A stretch of DNA of 64,000 nucleotides from an uncultured Bacteroides sp. (GTDB taxonomy: Bacteria; Bacteroidota; Bacteroidia; Bacteroidales; Bacteroidaceae), in assembly GCA_905197435.1 (NCBI GenBank), contig CAJJYX010000001.1, forward strand, positions 1 through 64,000. Direction: 5' to 3'. The position numbers were made by a program, and so were the translations under genes. Shown here piece by piece: positions 37,100-46,777 of the stretch. The number at the start of each line of letters is the position of its first letter. The first letter of the stretch is position 1. The notes beneath the pieces are model-generated. The model ran no database searches, had not been told where the DNA came from, and saw only the letters and a list, made by a program, of their open reading frames with translations.

Positions 37100-38064
37100 T
37101 TAAAGTCGGAATCATTGGCGGAGCCGGATACACGGCAGGCGAACTGATACGCCTACTGCTCAACCACCCAGAGGCGAAAATTGTATTCGTAAACAGTTCG
37201 AGCAATGCCGGCAACAAAATTACCGATGTACACGAAGGACTGTACGGTGAAACAGATTTGGTATTCACCGACCAGCTCCCGCTGGAAGAAATCGACGTAC
37301 TGTTTTTCTGTACGGCACATGGCGACACGAAGAAGTTCCTCGAAAGCCATAACGTACCCGAGGAACTGAAAATCATCGACCTCTCCATGGACTACCGCAT
37401 AGCTTCTCCCGAACACGACTTCATCTACGGCCTGCCGGAACTGAACCGCCGTGCCACTTGCAAGGCAAAGCATGTAGCCAATCCCGGCTGCTTTGCCACC
37501 TGCATCCAACTGGGACTGTTGCCGCTTGCCAAGCACCTGATGCTGAACGGCGACATCATGGTGAATGCCATCACCGGAAGCACGGGTGCCGGAGTGAAGC
37601 CGGGCGCAACGAGCCACTTCAGTTGGCGCAACAACAACATGAGTGTCTACAAAGCTTTCGAACACCAGCACGTACCTGAAATCAAACAATCACTCAAACA
37701 GTTGCAGAACAGTTTCGACGCGGAGATTGACTTCATCCCCTACCGAGGTGACTTCCCGCGCGGCATCTTCGCCACCATTGTCGTAAAGACCAAAGTGGCT
37801 CTGGAAGAAATCGTCCGTATGTACAAAGAATACTACGCCAAAGATTCCTTTACCCATATCGTGGAGAAGAACATCGACCTGAAGCAAGTGGTGAACACCA
37901 ACAAATGCCTCATCCACCTGGAGAAGCACGGCGACAAGCTGCTCATCATCTCCTGCATCGACAATTTGCTGAAAGGTGCCAGCGGTCAAGCCGTCCACAA
38001 CATGAATTTAATGTTTAACCTGGAAGAGACCGTAGGATTACGGTTGAAACCTTCTGCATTCTAA
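37096..38064 (+). CDS. argC: N-acetyl/N-succinyl-gamma-glutamyl-phosphate reductase
   Basis: A 322-residue protein with the Rossmann motif GIIGGAGYTAGELIRLL and the catalytic Cys132 in ANPGCFAT. ITGSTGAGVKPG and the domain with HQHVPEI complete the ArgC signature. It reduces acylglutamyl phosphate to the semialdehyde with NADPH, probably the N-succinyl form in Bacteroides. Its ATG overlaps the argG stop (ATGA), so the genes are coupled. Confidence 0.94.
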   Translation: MIKVGIIGGAGYTAGELIRLLLNHPEAKIVFVNSSSNAGNKITDVHEGLYGETDLVFTDQLPLEEIDVLFFCTAHGDTKKFLESHNVPEELKIIDLSMDYRIASPEHDFIYGLPELNRRATCKAKHVANPGCFATCIQLGLLPLAKHLMLNGDIMVNAITGSTGAGVKPGATSHFSWRNNNMSVYKAFEHQHVPEIKQSLKQLQNSFDAEIDFIPYRGDFPRGIFATIVVKTKVALEEIVRMYKEYYAKDSFTHIVEKNIDLKQVVNTNKCLIHLEKHGDKLLIISCIDNLLKGASGQAVHNMNLMFNLEETVGLRLKPSAF

Positions 38065-38069
38065 GAGAA

Positions 38070-39191
38070 ATGAAACTATTCGACGTATATCCTCTCTTTG
38101 ACATCAACATCGTCAAAGGAAAAGGCTGCCATGTATGGGACGAGAACGGTACCGAATACCTCGACCTTTACGGTGGCCATGCAGTCATCTCCATAGGACA
38201 TGCCCACCCGCATTATGTAGAGATGATCAGCAAACAAGTTGCCACGTTGGGGTTCTATTCCAACTCAGTGATCAACAAGCTGCAACAGCAAGTGGCAGAG
38301 CGTTTGGGAAAAGTCTGCGGTTATGATGACTACTCGCTGTTCCTCATCAACAGCGGTGCCGAGGCCAACGAGAATGCCTTGAAGCTCGCCTCCTTCCACA
38401 ACAGCCGTACCCGTGTGGTATCCTTCTCAAAAGCATTCCATGGACGTACTTCGCTGGCAGTGGAAGCAACGAACAATCCTAAAATCATCGCTCCCATCAA
38501 CAATTGCGGTCATGTCACCTACCTCCCGTTGAACGATATCGAAGCCATGAAGGCCGAATTGTCCAAAGGAGATGTCTGTGCAGTGATTATCGAAGGCATA
38601 CAAGGTGTAGGCGGCATCCAACTGCCGACAGACGAATTCATGCAGGCACTCCGCCAGGCTTGTACGGAAACGGGCACAGTCTTGATTCTCGATGAAATCC
38701 AAAGTGGCTACGGACGTAGCGGCAAGTTCTTCGCCCATCAATACAACGGCATCAAAGCCGACATCATCACCGTGGCCAAAGGCATCGGCAATGGTTTCCC
38801 GATGGCAGGCGTACTCATCAGCCCGATGTTTACACCGGTATACGGGCAGCTTGGAACTACTTTCGGCGGAAACCACCTGGCTTGCAGCGCAGCCCTTGCC
38901 GTACTGGACGTGATAGAGCAGGAAAACCTGATAGAGAACGCAGCCCAAGTCGGCAATTTCCTGATAACAGAATTGAAAAAATTCCCGCAAATCAAGGAAG
39001 TTCGCGGACGCGGACTGATGATAGGACTGGAATTTGAAGAGCCCATCAAGGAGTTGCGCCTCAGACTGCTGAAAGAGCAGCATGTATTCACCGGCGTAAG
39101 CGGTACGAATGTGATCCGTCTGCTGCCGCCCCTGTGCCTCAGCATGGACGAAGCTAAGGAATTCTTGGAACGCTTCAAAAAAGTACTTTAA
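38070..39191 (+). CDS. argD: Acylornithine aminotransferase
   Basis: A 373-residue class-III PLP aminotransferase. NSGAEANENALKLA and LILDEIQSGYGRSGKFFA bind the cofactor, and K237 in VAKGIGNGFPMAG forms the Schiff base. It follows argC by 5 bp and ends before a terminator, closing the operon. It converts the acylglutamate semialdehyde to acylornithine. Confidence 0.93.
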   Translation: MKLFDVYPLFDINIVKGKGCHVWDENGTEYLDLYGGHAVISIGHAHPHYVEMISKQVATLGFYSNSVINKLQQQVAERLGKVCGYDDYSLFLINSGAEANENALKLASFHNSRTRVVSFSKAFHGRTSLAVEATNNPKIIAPINNCGHVTYLPLNDIEAMKAELSKGDVCAVIIEGIQGVGGIQLPTDEFMQALRQACTETGTVLILDEIQSGYGRSGKFFAHQYNGIKADIITVAKGIGNGFPMAGVLISPMFTPVYGQLGTTFGGNHLACSAALAVLDVIEQENLIENAAQVGNFLITELKKFPQIKEVRGRGLMIGLEFEEPIKELRLRLLKEQHVFTGVSGTNVIRLLPPLCLSMDEAKEFLERFKKVL

Positions 39192-39223
39192 TATTTGATA
39201 CAAATAATCAGCCAGCAAAAGGA

Positions 39224-39265
39224 ACGACCGAAAAGCAGAATACCTTTCTCTTTCGGTCGTTTTTT
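39224..39265 (+). terminator. Terminator of the arginine operon
   Basis: ACGACCGAAA (39224-39233) pairs with TTTCGGTCGT (39251-39260), followed by TTTTT. Confidence 0.9.
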
Positions 39266-39278
39266 GTAGAAAATTATC

Positions 39279-39286
39279 TACCTTTG
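39279..39286 (+). promoter_or_regulatory. -7 promoter box for proC
   Basis: TACCTTTG, 33 bp before the proC ATG, is a perfect TAnnTTTG. It directly follows the arginine operon terminator. Confidence 0.6.
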
Positions 39287-39319
39287 CCAACAAGACAACT
39301 CTTTTAACAACAAGAAGAT

Positions 39320-40093
39320 ATGAAAACAGCAATTATCGGCGCAGGAAATATGGGTGGTTCCATCGCCCGCGGACTGGCCAAAGGGACAATCATCCCTGCC
39401 GATGACATCATTGTGTCCAACCCCACTCAAGGCAAACTGGACAAGCTGAAGGCAGAATTTCCCGCTTTACAAGTGACCAATGACAACCAAGAGGCTGTGA
39501 ACGGTGCAGATATGATAATCTTTGCCGTGAAACCATGGCTGATGAAGCGTGTGGTAAAGGATTTGCAACTGAAAGACCAACAGATTCTCATATCCGTTGC
39601 CGCCGGTATCTCTTTCGAAGAATTGGCACACTATGTAGCGGACAAGGAAATGACCATGTTCCGCATCATTCCCAACACAGCCATCAGTGAGATGGAAAGC
39701 ATGACACTCATCGCCAGCCACAACGCCACCAAGGAACAGGAGCAGTTGTTGCTGGACATCTTCAACCAAATGGGGCTCGCCATGCTCATTCCCGAAGAAA
39801 AGATCGCAGCAACCACTGCCATGACCTCCTGTGGCATCGCATACGCATTGAAGTACATACAGGCAGCCATGCAGGCCGGTATTGAATTGGGCATCTACCC
39901 CAAAGACGGCATGCGCATGGTGGCACAGTCTGTTAAGGGAGCAGCCGAACTGATCCTGAACAACGACACACATCCCAGTGTCGAGATAGACAAAGTATGC
40001 ACTCCCGGAGGAATCACTATCAAAGGAATCAACGAGCTGGAACATGAAGGATTCACCTCCACTGTGATTAAAGCCATCAAAGCGAGTATTTAA
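39320..40093 (+). CDS. proC: Pyrroline-5-carboxylate reductase
   Basis: A 257-residue protein. The N-terminal dinucleotide-binding motif is IIGAGNMGGSIARGL; FRIIPNTA and the C-terminal signature with TPGGITIKGINELE are typical. It catalyses the last step of proline synthesis with NAD(P)H. It has its own promoter, next to the arginine operon. Confidence 0.95.
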   Translation: MKTAIIGAGNMGGSIARGLAKGTIIPADDIIVSNPTQGKLDKLKAEFPALQVTNDNQEAVNGADMIIFAVKPWLMKRVVKDLQLKDQQILISVAAGISFEELAHYVADKEMTMFRIIPNTAISEMESMTLIASHNATKEQEQLLLDIFNQMGLAMLIPEEKIAATTAMTSCGIAYALKYIQAAMQAGIELGIYPKDGMRMVAQSVKGAAELILNNDTHPSVEIDKVCTPGGITIKGINELEHEGFTSTVIKAIKASI

Positions 40094-40131
40094 TATGCTA
40101 ATATAATTAATGTGCCAATATGCTAATGACC
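40091..40131 (-). repeat. Degenerate octamer repeats upstream of the XRE gene
   Basis: Five units of about 8 nt (TAATATGC, TAATATAA, TTAATGTGC, CAATATGC, TAATGACC). On the minus strand the unit reads about ATTAGCAT/ATTGGCAC. A similar array in the opposite orientation lies at 40753-40799, after the same gene. Confidence 0.6.
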
Positions 40132-40182
40132 TGCGGCATAATGGTGCATTTCAATAACCACCCATTTAAAACAAATCTAATT

Positions 40183-40737
40183 ATGGACGAGCAAATCAGA
40201 CAAATAGCCGAACGCCTGCGCGGGCTGCGAGATGTATTGGAACTGACCGCCGACGACATCGCCCGCGACTGTGACATCGCCGCAGAAGAGTACCGCCTTG
40301 CCGAAACCGGAGAATTCGACATTTCCGTCAGCATGTTGCAGAAGATAGGACGCCACTACGGCATATCGCTGGACGCACTGATGTTTGGACAAGAGCCCAA
40401 GATGAGCTCCTACTTCCTCACACGTGCCGGAAAGGGAACCAGTATAGAACGTACCAAAGCATACAGATACCAATCACTGGCTGCCGGCTTCATCAACCGC
40501 ACAGCCGATCCGTTCATCGTGACCGTAGAGCCCAATCCGGATAATGCGCCGATCCATTACAACAGCCATGCCGGTCAGGAATTCAACCTCGTATTGGAAG
40601 GGCGCATGATGATTAGTATCGGAGGCAAAGAGTTAATCTTAAACGAAGGAGACAGTCTATACTTCAACTCCAAACTGCCGCACGGCATGAAGGCGCTTGA
40701 CGGCAAGACTGTAAAATTCCTGGCAGTAATCATGTAA
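40183..40737 (+). CDS. XRE-family regulator with cupin domain
   Basis: The 184-residue protein starts at 40183 (MDEQIRQIAERLRGLRD); an upstream in-frame ATG adds an unrelated stretch. Residues 8-65 are an XRE helix-turn-helix with short arms (LELTADDIARDCDIAAEEYR). Residues of about 110-180 form a cupin beta-barrel (HYNSHAGQEFNLVLEGRMMI, EGDSLYFNSKLPHG). Such proteins sense small metabolites and regulate the neighbour. The acyl-CoA synthetase starts 62 bp downstream. Confidence 0.88.
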   Translation: MDEQIRQIAERLRGLRDVLELTADDIARDCDIAAEEYRLAETGEFDISVSMLQKIGRHYGISLDALMFGQEPKMSSYFLTRAGKGTSIERTKAYRYQSLAAGFINRTADPFIVTVEPNPDNAPIHYNSHAGQEFNLVLEGRMMISIGGKELILNEGDSLYFNSKLPHGMKALDGKTVKFLAVIM

Positions 40738-40752
40738 CAAGGTGATAGAGTG

Positions 40753-40799
40753 ATTACGCATTGCCATATCATTACATTACCACATTAGTACATTCAATC
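40753..40799 (+). repeat. Degenerate octamer repeats between the XRE and acyl-CoA synthetase genes
   Basis: ATTACGC, then ATTGCCAT, ATCATTAC, ATTACCAC, ATTAGTAC and ATTCAATC in an 8-nt period, ending at the ATG at 40800. It is the inverted counterpart of the array at 40091-40131. Confidence 0.55.
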
Positions 40800-42455
40800 A
40801 TGGTAGAAAGATTTTTATCACAGACGTCCTTCACTTCTCAAGAGGACTTCATCAAGAACCTGAAAATAAACGTGCCGGAGAATTTCAACTTCGGATACGA
40901 CGTAGTGGATGCCTGGGCAACCGAACAACCCGACAAACCCGCATTGCTATGGACCAACGACCAGGGCAAATGCCGGCAGTTTACTTTTGCCGACATGAAA
41001 CGATATACAGACATGACGGCCTCCTATTTCCAAAGCCTCGGCATCGGGCACGGAGACATGGTGATGCTGATACTGAAACGCCGTTATGAATTCTGGTTCA
41101 GCATTGTGGCACTGCACAAACTCGGCGCAGTGGTGATTCCCGCCACTCATCTGCTGACCAAGAAAGACATCGTATACCGCTGCAACGCCGCAGACATCAA
41201 GATGATAGTCTGTGCCGGCGAAAGCGTCATCACCGACCATATCACGGCAGCCATGCCGGAGTCTCCTTCCGTGAAACGCCTCGTAAGCGTCGGACCGGAA
41301 ATCGCCGAAGGATTCGAAGACTTCCACAAAGGTATCGAAGCCGCCGCTCCTTTCGTGAAACCGGAACATCCGAACACGAACGATGACATCTCCCTGATGT
41401 ACTTCACCAGCGGCACCACCGGAGAGCCCAAGATGGTGGCACACGACTTCACTTACCCACTGGGGCATATCGTCACGGGCAGTTTCTGGCACAATCTGAA
41501 AGAAAGCAGCCTCCACCTCACCATTGCCGATACCGGCTGGGGGAAAGCCGTATGGGGAAAGCTTTACGGGCAATGGATTGCCGGTGCCAACGTATTTGTA
41601 TACGACCACGAAAAGTTCACTCCGGCGGACATCCTGAAAAAGATCCAGGACTATCACGTAACGTCGCTTTGCGCGCCACCCACCATTTTCCGTTTCCTCA
41701 TCCACGAAGACCTTACGAAATACGACCTCTCCAGCCTGGAATACTGCACCATCGCCGGAGAAGCGCTGAACCCTGCCGTATTCGATACTTTCAAGAAACT
41801 GACGGGCATCAAGTTGATGGAGGGTTTCGGACAGACCGAGACGACCCTTACCGTTGCTACCATGCCCTGGATGGAGCCGAAGCCCGGCAGCATGGGATTG
41901 CCCAATCCGCAATACGACGTAGACCTGATAGACAACGACGGTCGTTCTGTGGAAGCCGGCGAACAGGGACAAATCGTAATTCGTACGGATAAAGGCAAGC
42001 CGTTGGGATTGTTTAAAGAGTACTACCGTGATCCGGAACGTACACACGAAGCTTGGAATAATGGTATCTACTATACGGGAGACGTTGCCTGGAAAGATGA
42101 AGACGGTTATCTTTGGTTTGTAGGCCGTGCAGACGATGTGATCAAGAGCTCCGGCTACCGCATCGGCCCGTTCGAAGTGGAAAGTGCATTGATGACCCAT
42201 CCTGCCGTAGTGGAATGTGCCATTACCGGTGTGCCCGATGAAATCCGCGGCCAAGTGGTAAAAGCTACAATCGTATTGGCCAAAGAGTACAAGGCACGTG
42301 CCGGAGAGGAGCTTGTCAAGGAGTTGCAGAACCACGTGAAGAAAGTAACGGCTCCCTACAAATATCCGCGTGTCATCGAGTTCGTTGATGAGCTTCCCAA
42401 AACCATCAGCGGGAAAATCCGCCGGGTGGAAATCCGGGAGAACGACCAGAAATAA
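40800..42455 (+). CDS. AMP-forming acyl-CoA synthetase (acetyl/medium-chain type)
   Basis: A 551-residue cytoplasmic enzyme starting at 40800 (MVERFLSQ); the upstream in-frame ATG falls in the repeats. It carries the adenylation motifs [52 protein letters not shown] and the catalytic Lys in [11 protein letters not shown]. It activates a carboxylic acid to its CoA ester via an acyl-adenylate. Substrate unknown. The XRE-cupin gene upstream probably regulates it. Confidence 0.9.
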   Translation: MVERFLSQTSFTSQEDFIKNLKINVPENFNFGYDVVDAWATEQPDKPALLWTNDQGKCRQFTFADMKRYTDMTASYFQSLGIGHGDMVMLILKRRYEFWFSIVALHKLGAVVIPATHLLTKKDIVYRCNAADIKMIVCAGESVITDHITAAMPESPSVKRLVSVGPEIAEGFEDFHKGIEAAAPFVKPEHPNTNDDISLMYFTSGTTGEPKMVAHDFTYPLGHIVTGSFWHNLKESSLHLTIADTGWGKAVWGKLYGQWIAGANVFVYDHEKFTPADILKKIQDYHVTSLCAPPTIFRFLIHEDLTKYDLSSLEYCTIAGEALNPAVFDTFKKLTGIKLMEGFGQTETTLTVATMPWMEPKPGSMGLPNPQYDVDLIDNDGRSVEAGEQGQIVIRTDKGKPLGLFKEYYRDPERTHEAWNNGIYYTGDVAWKDEDGYLWFVGRADDVIKSSGYRIGPFEVESALMTHPAVVECAITGVPDEIRGQVVKATIVLAKEYKARAGEELVKELQNHVKKVTAPYKYPRVIEFVDELPKTISGKIRRVEIRENDQK

Positions 42456-42637
42456 CAGATGACACCCGTCATCCGAATCACAAGAAGACATCCGGATGGA
42501 TGAACAGGAAGGGGGTAAAACTGAAGTCCGTCACTCTAAGGCTGATTTTTGTTTTATCCTCTCTTTTTTACAGGATGCTATGGAGATACGGCAACCTTCT
42601 TTCTGCCTTCTCTGTACTCAGTCTCAATTTAAATCCT

Positions 42638-42645
42638 TATCTTTG
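42638..42645 (+). promoter_or_regulatory. -7 promoter box for tsaE
   Basis: TATCTTTG, 27 bp before the ATG at 42673, is an exact TAnnTTTG match. Confidence 0.6.
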
Positions 42646-42672
42646 CTACGGTAAAAATAAAACCTATAAACG

Positions 42673-43098
42673 ATGGAAATCAAAATTCAGTCATTAGACC
42701 ATATCCACGAAGCCGCCCGCCAGTTCATTGCTGAAATGGGTGACAATACAGTCTTTGCCCTCTATGGGAAAATGGGAGCGGGAAAAACCACATTCATCAA
42801 AGCCGTTTGCGAGGAGTTGGGCGTTTCTGACGTCATCACCTCTCCCACCTTCGCCATTGTCAACGAATACCGTTCCGACACAGCCGGGGAGCTGATTTAC
42901 CATTTTGACTTCTACCGCATCAAGAAACTGGAAGAAGTGTATGACATGGGTTATGAAGATTATTTCTATAGCGGTGCCCTCTGCTTCATAGAATGGCCGG
43001 AACTGGTGGAAGAACTCCTGCCGGGCAACACCATCAAAGTAACCATCGAGGAAGTGGAGAACGGAGAGCGGAAAGTCACCTTGGAGGACTTTGAATAA
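42673..43098 (+). CDS. tsaE: tRNA threonylcarbamoyladenosine biosynthesis ATPase TsaE
   Basis: A 141-residue protein of the usual length with Walker [25 protein letters not shown] and HFDFYRI, and IEWPE in place of the Walker B region. It drives ATP-dependent steps of t6A synthesis with TsaB and TsaD. A second t6A-family gene (TsaC/YciO-like) lies at 54150. It is followed by the Imm17 gene. Confidence 0.94.
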   Translation: MEIKIQSLDHIHEAARQFIAEMGDNTVFALYGKMGAGKTTFIKAVCEELGVSDVITSPTFAIVNEYRSDTAGELIYHFDFYRIKKLEEVYDMGYEDYFYSGALCFIEWPELVEELLPGNTIKVTIEEVENGERKVTLEDFE

Positions 43099-43146
43099 TT
43101 ACCTTCCTCACTTTTAATTCTCATTTTATTAATTCCTAACTTCCTC

Positions 43147-43365
43147 ATGAGCCAATACATCGTTCAAGGAATTTTCGCCGTAACAGGCATCATCGCCCTG
43201 CTGGCTGCCCTATCGGACTGGGACTGGTTTTTCACTGCCCGGAACACCCAATTTATCGTGCAAAATGTAGGACGGCGGCAAGCCCGCTGGTTCTACGGTG
43301 TGTTGGGTGTTATTCTCATCGGCACATCCATCTTCTTTTTCCTGAATACGCCACCGGCCACATAG
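43147..43365 (+). CDS. Imm17 family membrane protein
   Basis: A 72-residue protein with two membrane helices (IFAVTGIIALLAAL and FYGVLGVILIGTSIFFFL) around DWDWFFTARNTQFIVQNVGRR split by the first loop. It matches the Imm17 immunity family of Bacteroidetes. No toxin gene is adjacent, so it may be an orphan or carry out another role. It lies 48 bp after tsaE. Confidence 0.78.
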   Translation: MSQYIVQGIFAVTGIIALLAALSDWDWFFTARNTQFIVQNVGRRQARWFYGVLGVILIGTSIFFFLNTPPAT

Positions 43366-43367
43366 AA

Positions 43368-43406
43368 ACAAAAAATCGTGGATGAGCCCATGCCCATCCA
43401 CGATTT
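43368..43406 (-). terminator. Terminator between Imm17 and the acidic protein gene
   Basis: AAATCGTGGATG (43373-43384) pairs with CATCCACGATTT (43395-43406). On the minus strand the stem is followed by a T-run, so it mainly serves the minus-strand gene. Confidence 0.85.
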
Positions 43407-43426
43407 CCCTATACTCTTGATACAGG

Positions 43427-43759
43427 CTATTCTTCGTCCAGAGATTCCGTATATTCCATCTCACCTTGCACGATGAAAAGGATTTCTTCCGGATCATAGT
43501 CACCCATTTCATCCTTATGGGCTTCCTTGACTATATAGTCCACGATTTTTTCCAAATCAATTTCGATGTACCCATCCGCATCCGGTTGTGCCTCAAGGAT
43601 GCCGCTTCCGGAATAGTACTCGTCAATCAAATCGAGAAAATAATAGAACTCGTCGTCAGAGAACTTCTCTTTCAACTCCTGCGGCAAATAATTCTTGATG
43701 TATTCGATGGTCTTTTCGTCATCGACATCATTCTGCAAAAAATCGTCTTCTATTCCCAT
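43427..43759 (-). CDS. Small acidic protein of unknown function
   Basis: A 110-residue, strongly acidic protein (many Asp and Glu), predicted mostly helical, with no signal peptide or membrane segment. DDEFYYFLDLIDEYYSGSG and YDPEEILFIVQGEMEYTE are the distinctive parts. Located 34 bp downstream of trxA on the same strand, so probably co-transcribed. I do not recognise a named function. Confidence 0.75.
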   Translation of the reverse strand: MGIEDDFLQNDVDDEKTIEYIKNYLPQELKEKFSDDEFYYFLDLIDEYYSGSGILEAQPDADGYIEIDLEKIVDYIVKEAHKDEMGDYDPEEILFIVQGEMEYTESLDEE

Positions 43760-43793
43760 ACTTATATCATTTAAAGGATTAAATATACTTACC

Positions 43794-44108
43794 TTATAAC
43801 AATGCTTCTATCTTGGTCACATAAGTAGGCTTCGGAGCAGAACCTACCTGCTTGTCCACCAGTTCTCCATTCTTGAAGAACAAGACTGTAGGGATGTTGC
43901 GTATACCATATTCGGCAGCTACGTCACCATTTTCATCTACGTCACACTTACCTATGACTACTTTCCCTTCATATTCAGTAGCCAATTCATCAATGATTGG
44001 TCCCACCATCTTACAAGGGCCGCACCAAGGAGCCCAAAAGTCCATAACAACAGGTTTTCCCTCTGCCAGAATTTCTTTAAAATTGCTGTCTGTAATTTCT
44101 AAAGCCAT
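43794..44108 (-). CDS. trxA: Thioredoxin
   Basis: A 104-residue thioredoxin with the active site W28-C-G-P-C-K33 and the cis-Pro loop GIRNIPTVLFF. It has no signal peptide and so is the cytoplasmic form, reducing protein disulfides. It has its own promoter and leads the small acidic gene. Confidence 0.96.
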   Translation of the reverse strand: MALEITDSNFKEILAEGKPVVMDFWAPWCGPCKMVGPIIDELATEYEGKVVIGKCDVDENGDVAAEYGIRNIPTVLFFKNGELVDKQVGSAPKPTYVTKIEALL

Positions 44109-44201
44109 TTCTTTAAATATTAAATGTCACTATAATTATTGATTCACTGTCAATTGCACTTTATCAATCTTCCATTGACGAGCTCATCTTCGCTTTTGGA
44201 G

Positions 44202-44231
44202 CAAAGATAAATAATTTCTTCCAACTTCCAA
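44202..44231 (-). promoter_or_regulatory. trxA promoter
   Basis: On the minus strand, TTGG (44228-44231), an 18-bp spacer and TATCTTTG (44202-44209). The -7 box is exact; the leader to the ATG at 44108 is about 85 nt. Confidence 0.65.
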
Positions 44232-44289
44232 TGGAGGCTTTCATAGATATTCATCAATCTTTCCTTAGAAATTTCCAATAAATGGGAAC

Positions 44290-46704
44290 TCAAAGTCTTC
44301 TCTGGATATCCTCGTTACTGTTCCGCTGCCCCTTACTGCGTATATCTCCACCGAAAGTATAGGATACGCCGACACGGAAACTGGTGAAGGAGAATTGGTT
44401 ATCTGCAATTATCTTCAGACCGTTGGATATGGTTTCCAGTTTGGAATGGCTGACAAATATGTCATTGATGTTCAGGCTGAGACTGAGCTTATTGTCCAAC
44501 AACCGGTAAAGCAGACCTGCACTGACGCTGTAAGTGGGGCTCATCAGATAGATGCCCTGATACTGACGGGAAGAATAAGAACCGGACAACGTAGCAAGAA
44601 ATGTCTTCTTCTCATTGAAAAAGAATGTATTGCGCAGACTGGCATTATAAGCCCAACCCTTCTCCTCGGGAGAGGTGGTAGCGGCGCTGGAGGTAGTCCG
44701 GCGATAGCTTACCCCATGCTGGGCGTAAGTTTGCAACCACTTGGTACGGAAGGTATACGAATTGTTAAGCCCGAAAGCATGTGTCTGCATGAAGTTCTCC
44801 CAAAGGAAAGAAGACACATTCGTTTCAGCATCCAAGTCCACAACCTGAAAGAAAACATCGTCCGAATAAGAATAATAAGCGGAAACATTGAAGTTGTTCT
44901 TCAGCGTGTATCCCAATTCTGCATTGTAAGTGTAGCTGGGTTTCAAGTCCTCACGTCCGCAGGCATAAGTATATTTATTCTGATAGAAAGGAAAAGGATT
45001 GACCATGTTCTGTGACGGGCGGGAAATGCGATTGGAGAAACTGAAGTTCAATGCATGCCCGCCAGCAGGTGAATAGAGCAGATAGACGGTAGGGAACAAG
45101 CGGGTATAGTCATGCTTGTCTTCCGTAGCTTTCGCTTCGGAAATGCCGGTAGTGCGCGTATGCTCCACGCGCAAGCCCAACTGCATGGAGAAGCGCTCGG
45201 AAAAATCACGGCTATAGTCGGCATAAAGGGCATAGATCTGCTCTTTGTAACGGAAATAATCATCCTGCACCAGCGTAGGGTCTGACGTATCATACTTGAT
45301 ACCGTTGCGGGTGTTGGTGAAGGAAGCTTTGGCACCTGCCGTTATCTTGTACTTCTCAAAAGGAAGGGTAAAGTCAAGTGCAGAGGAAAATACATCCACC
45401 TTACGATGTTGCAGATAACTGTAATCGAAGTTTGTGCCCGGAACCTCCACTCCATCAGGCAGGAGGTTTTTCGAGAGAAAGCCCATATTCTCGTCCCGGT
45501 TATCACGCAGATAATCCACATCCCAAGTCATTTTCTTGCCTTTGTCATCCCAGACCTTATCGGTATGGAAATTCAAATTAAGACGTTCTGAACTGAAATC
45601 CTTGTTACTGTTGGAGTACAGCAGAGAGTCCAGACTACCAGTAGAGGCACCGTAAACTTCCGTCCATGAAAGGGCATTGTTTGGTTTGGGGGCACTATGG
45701 TTATAGATAGCCTGCATACCTACGGTCCAGTCCCGTTCCAGCGACACGTCCACACCTCCCTGAAGGTAGAAGTTATTCATATAATTGGTATAGTCCGTGC
45801 GGCTGTTCCAAGTGTTCTGCGGGAAATAGCGGTAATTTTTCTCACGCGTTTCGTATTTTCCCTGCGTGGCACCCCCATTGAGGAAGGAAGATATGCGCCC
45901 CCTGCTAAGATTCAGGCTTACACCGCCATATCCGTAGTTATCTTTTTCACCGGTGTTGTAAGAAGCGGAAGCCGTACCGCCCAGATAATCCTTGGGGCGC
46001 GACTTCAAGCGGATGTTGATGATACCTGCATTTCCGGCAGCATCATATTTGGAAGGCGGTGTGGTAATCACCTCCACCTTCAGTATCTGGGAAGCATCGT
46101 AGGAACGGAGGTAATCTATCAATTCATCTCCCGACAGTTTCGTCTCACGGTCGTTGATATAAATCTTGATTCCTCCTTTTCCTATGATGTCGACTCCGCT
46201 TTGAGACACGCGCAAGCCGGGTACATCGTGAAGGAGATCCAATGCATTACCGCCTACGCTGGCAATAGAGGCTACCGTGTTATGCGCATCGAACACCCCT
46301 CTATCCACCAGCCGCTTGATGACGGGACGTGCTGCCGTAACAGTAACTTCGTCCAGCAAAGCCGAAGAAGGCTTCAGCGTCAATTCACCTACATTTTTGT
46401 TTTCTTGCAGAACAACGGGCAGATAGAGGTCTTCACTCCCGATAAGGGTAATGTGCAATAAGTATTCCCCCCGTGGTTGGTCAAAAGAGAAACAACCTTG
46501 TGTATCGGTCAGCATACCGGTGATATAGGTACTGTCCTTTACCTGCTTCAGCAGTACATTCGCCACTTCCACCGGGTGGTGGTTCTCGTCCTGCACACAA
46601 CCGGAAAGCCGGTAAGTCTGGGCGGAAAGGGTAGTTGCCATGCTTGCCAAAGCCAACCACACCATCACTCTTTTTCTAATGCTGTTCAGTAGATTCTTTT
46701 TCAT
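44290..46704 (-). CDS. TonB-dependent receptor-like outer-membrane protein (OMP_b-brl_3 type)
   Basis: An 804-residue protein with a signal peptide ending in TLSAQ. Residues of about 30-105 form a carboxypeptidase-regulatory-like domain (RLSGCVQDENHHPVEVANV). A plug-like region follows (DVPGLRVSQSGVDIIGKGG, INDRETKLSGDEL, VEVITTPPSKYDAAGNAGIINI), then a barrel of the OMP_b-brl_3 family. It ends near GQRNSNEDIQRRL rather than at a classic aromatic terminus. Ligand unknown. Upstream lie four GTCTATAT repeats and a TPR-HTH regulator gene, so expression may be controlled by that protein. Confidence 0.9.
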   Translation of the reverse strand: MKKNLLNSIRKRVMVWLALASMATTLSAQTYRLSGCVQDENHHPVEVANVLLKQVKDSTYITGMLTDTQGCFSFDQPRGEYLLHITLIGSEDLYLPVVLQENKNVGELTLKPSSALLDEVTVTAARPVIKRLVDRGVFDAHNTVASIASVGGNALDLLHDVPGLRVSQSGVDIIGKGGIKIYINDRETKLSGDELIDYLRSYDASQILKVEVITTPPSKYDAAGNAGIINIRLKSRPKDYLGGTASASYNTGEKDNYGYGGVSLNLSRGRISSFLNGGATQGKYETREKNYRYFPQNTWNSRTDYTNYMNNFYLQGGVDVSLERDWTVGMQAIYNHSAPKPNNALSWTEVYGASTGSLDSLLYSNSNKDFSSERLNLNFHTDKVWDDKGKKMTWDVDYLRDNRDENMGFLSKNLLPDGVEVPGTNFDYSYLQHRKVDVFSSALDFTLPFEKYKITAGAKASFTNTRNGIKYDTSDPTLVQDDYFRYKEQIYALYADYSRDFSERFSMQLGLRVEHTRTTGISEAKATEDKHDYTRLFPTVYLLYSPAGGHALNFSFSNRISRPSQNMVNPFPFYQNKYTYACGREDLKPSYTYNAELGYTLKNNFNVSAYYSYSDDVFFQVVDLDAETNVSSFLWENFMQTHAFGLNNSYTFRTKWLQTYAQHGVSYRRTTSSAATTSPEEKGWAYNASLRNTFFFNEKKTFLATLSGSYSSRQYQGIYLMSPTYSVSAGLLYRLLDNKLSLSLNINDIFVSHSKLETISNGLKIIADNQFSFTSFRVGVSYTFGGDIRSKGQRNSNEDIQRRL

Positions 46705-46747
46705 TATGCGCTTGATTTTAATGTTTCACTCTTCATACTTCTTGATA

Positions 46748-46755
46748 CAAAAGTA
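46748..46755 (-). promoter_or_regulatory. -7 promoter box of the receptor gene
   Basis: TACTTTTG on the minus strand, 43 bp upstream of the ATG at 46704. A TTTG at 46772-46775 is 16 bp upstream, shorter than the usual spacer; weak -33 elements are common in activator-dependent promoters. Confidence 0.5.
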
Positions 46756-46777
46756 GGGATAAAACATGCCTCAAACG

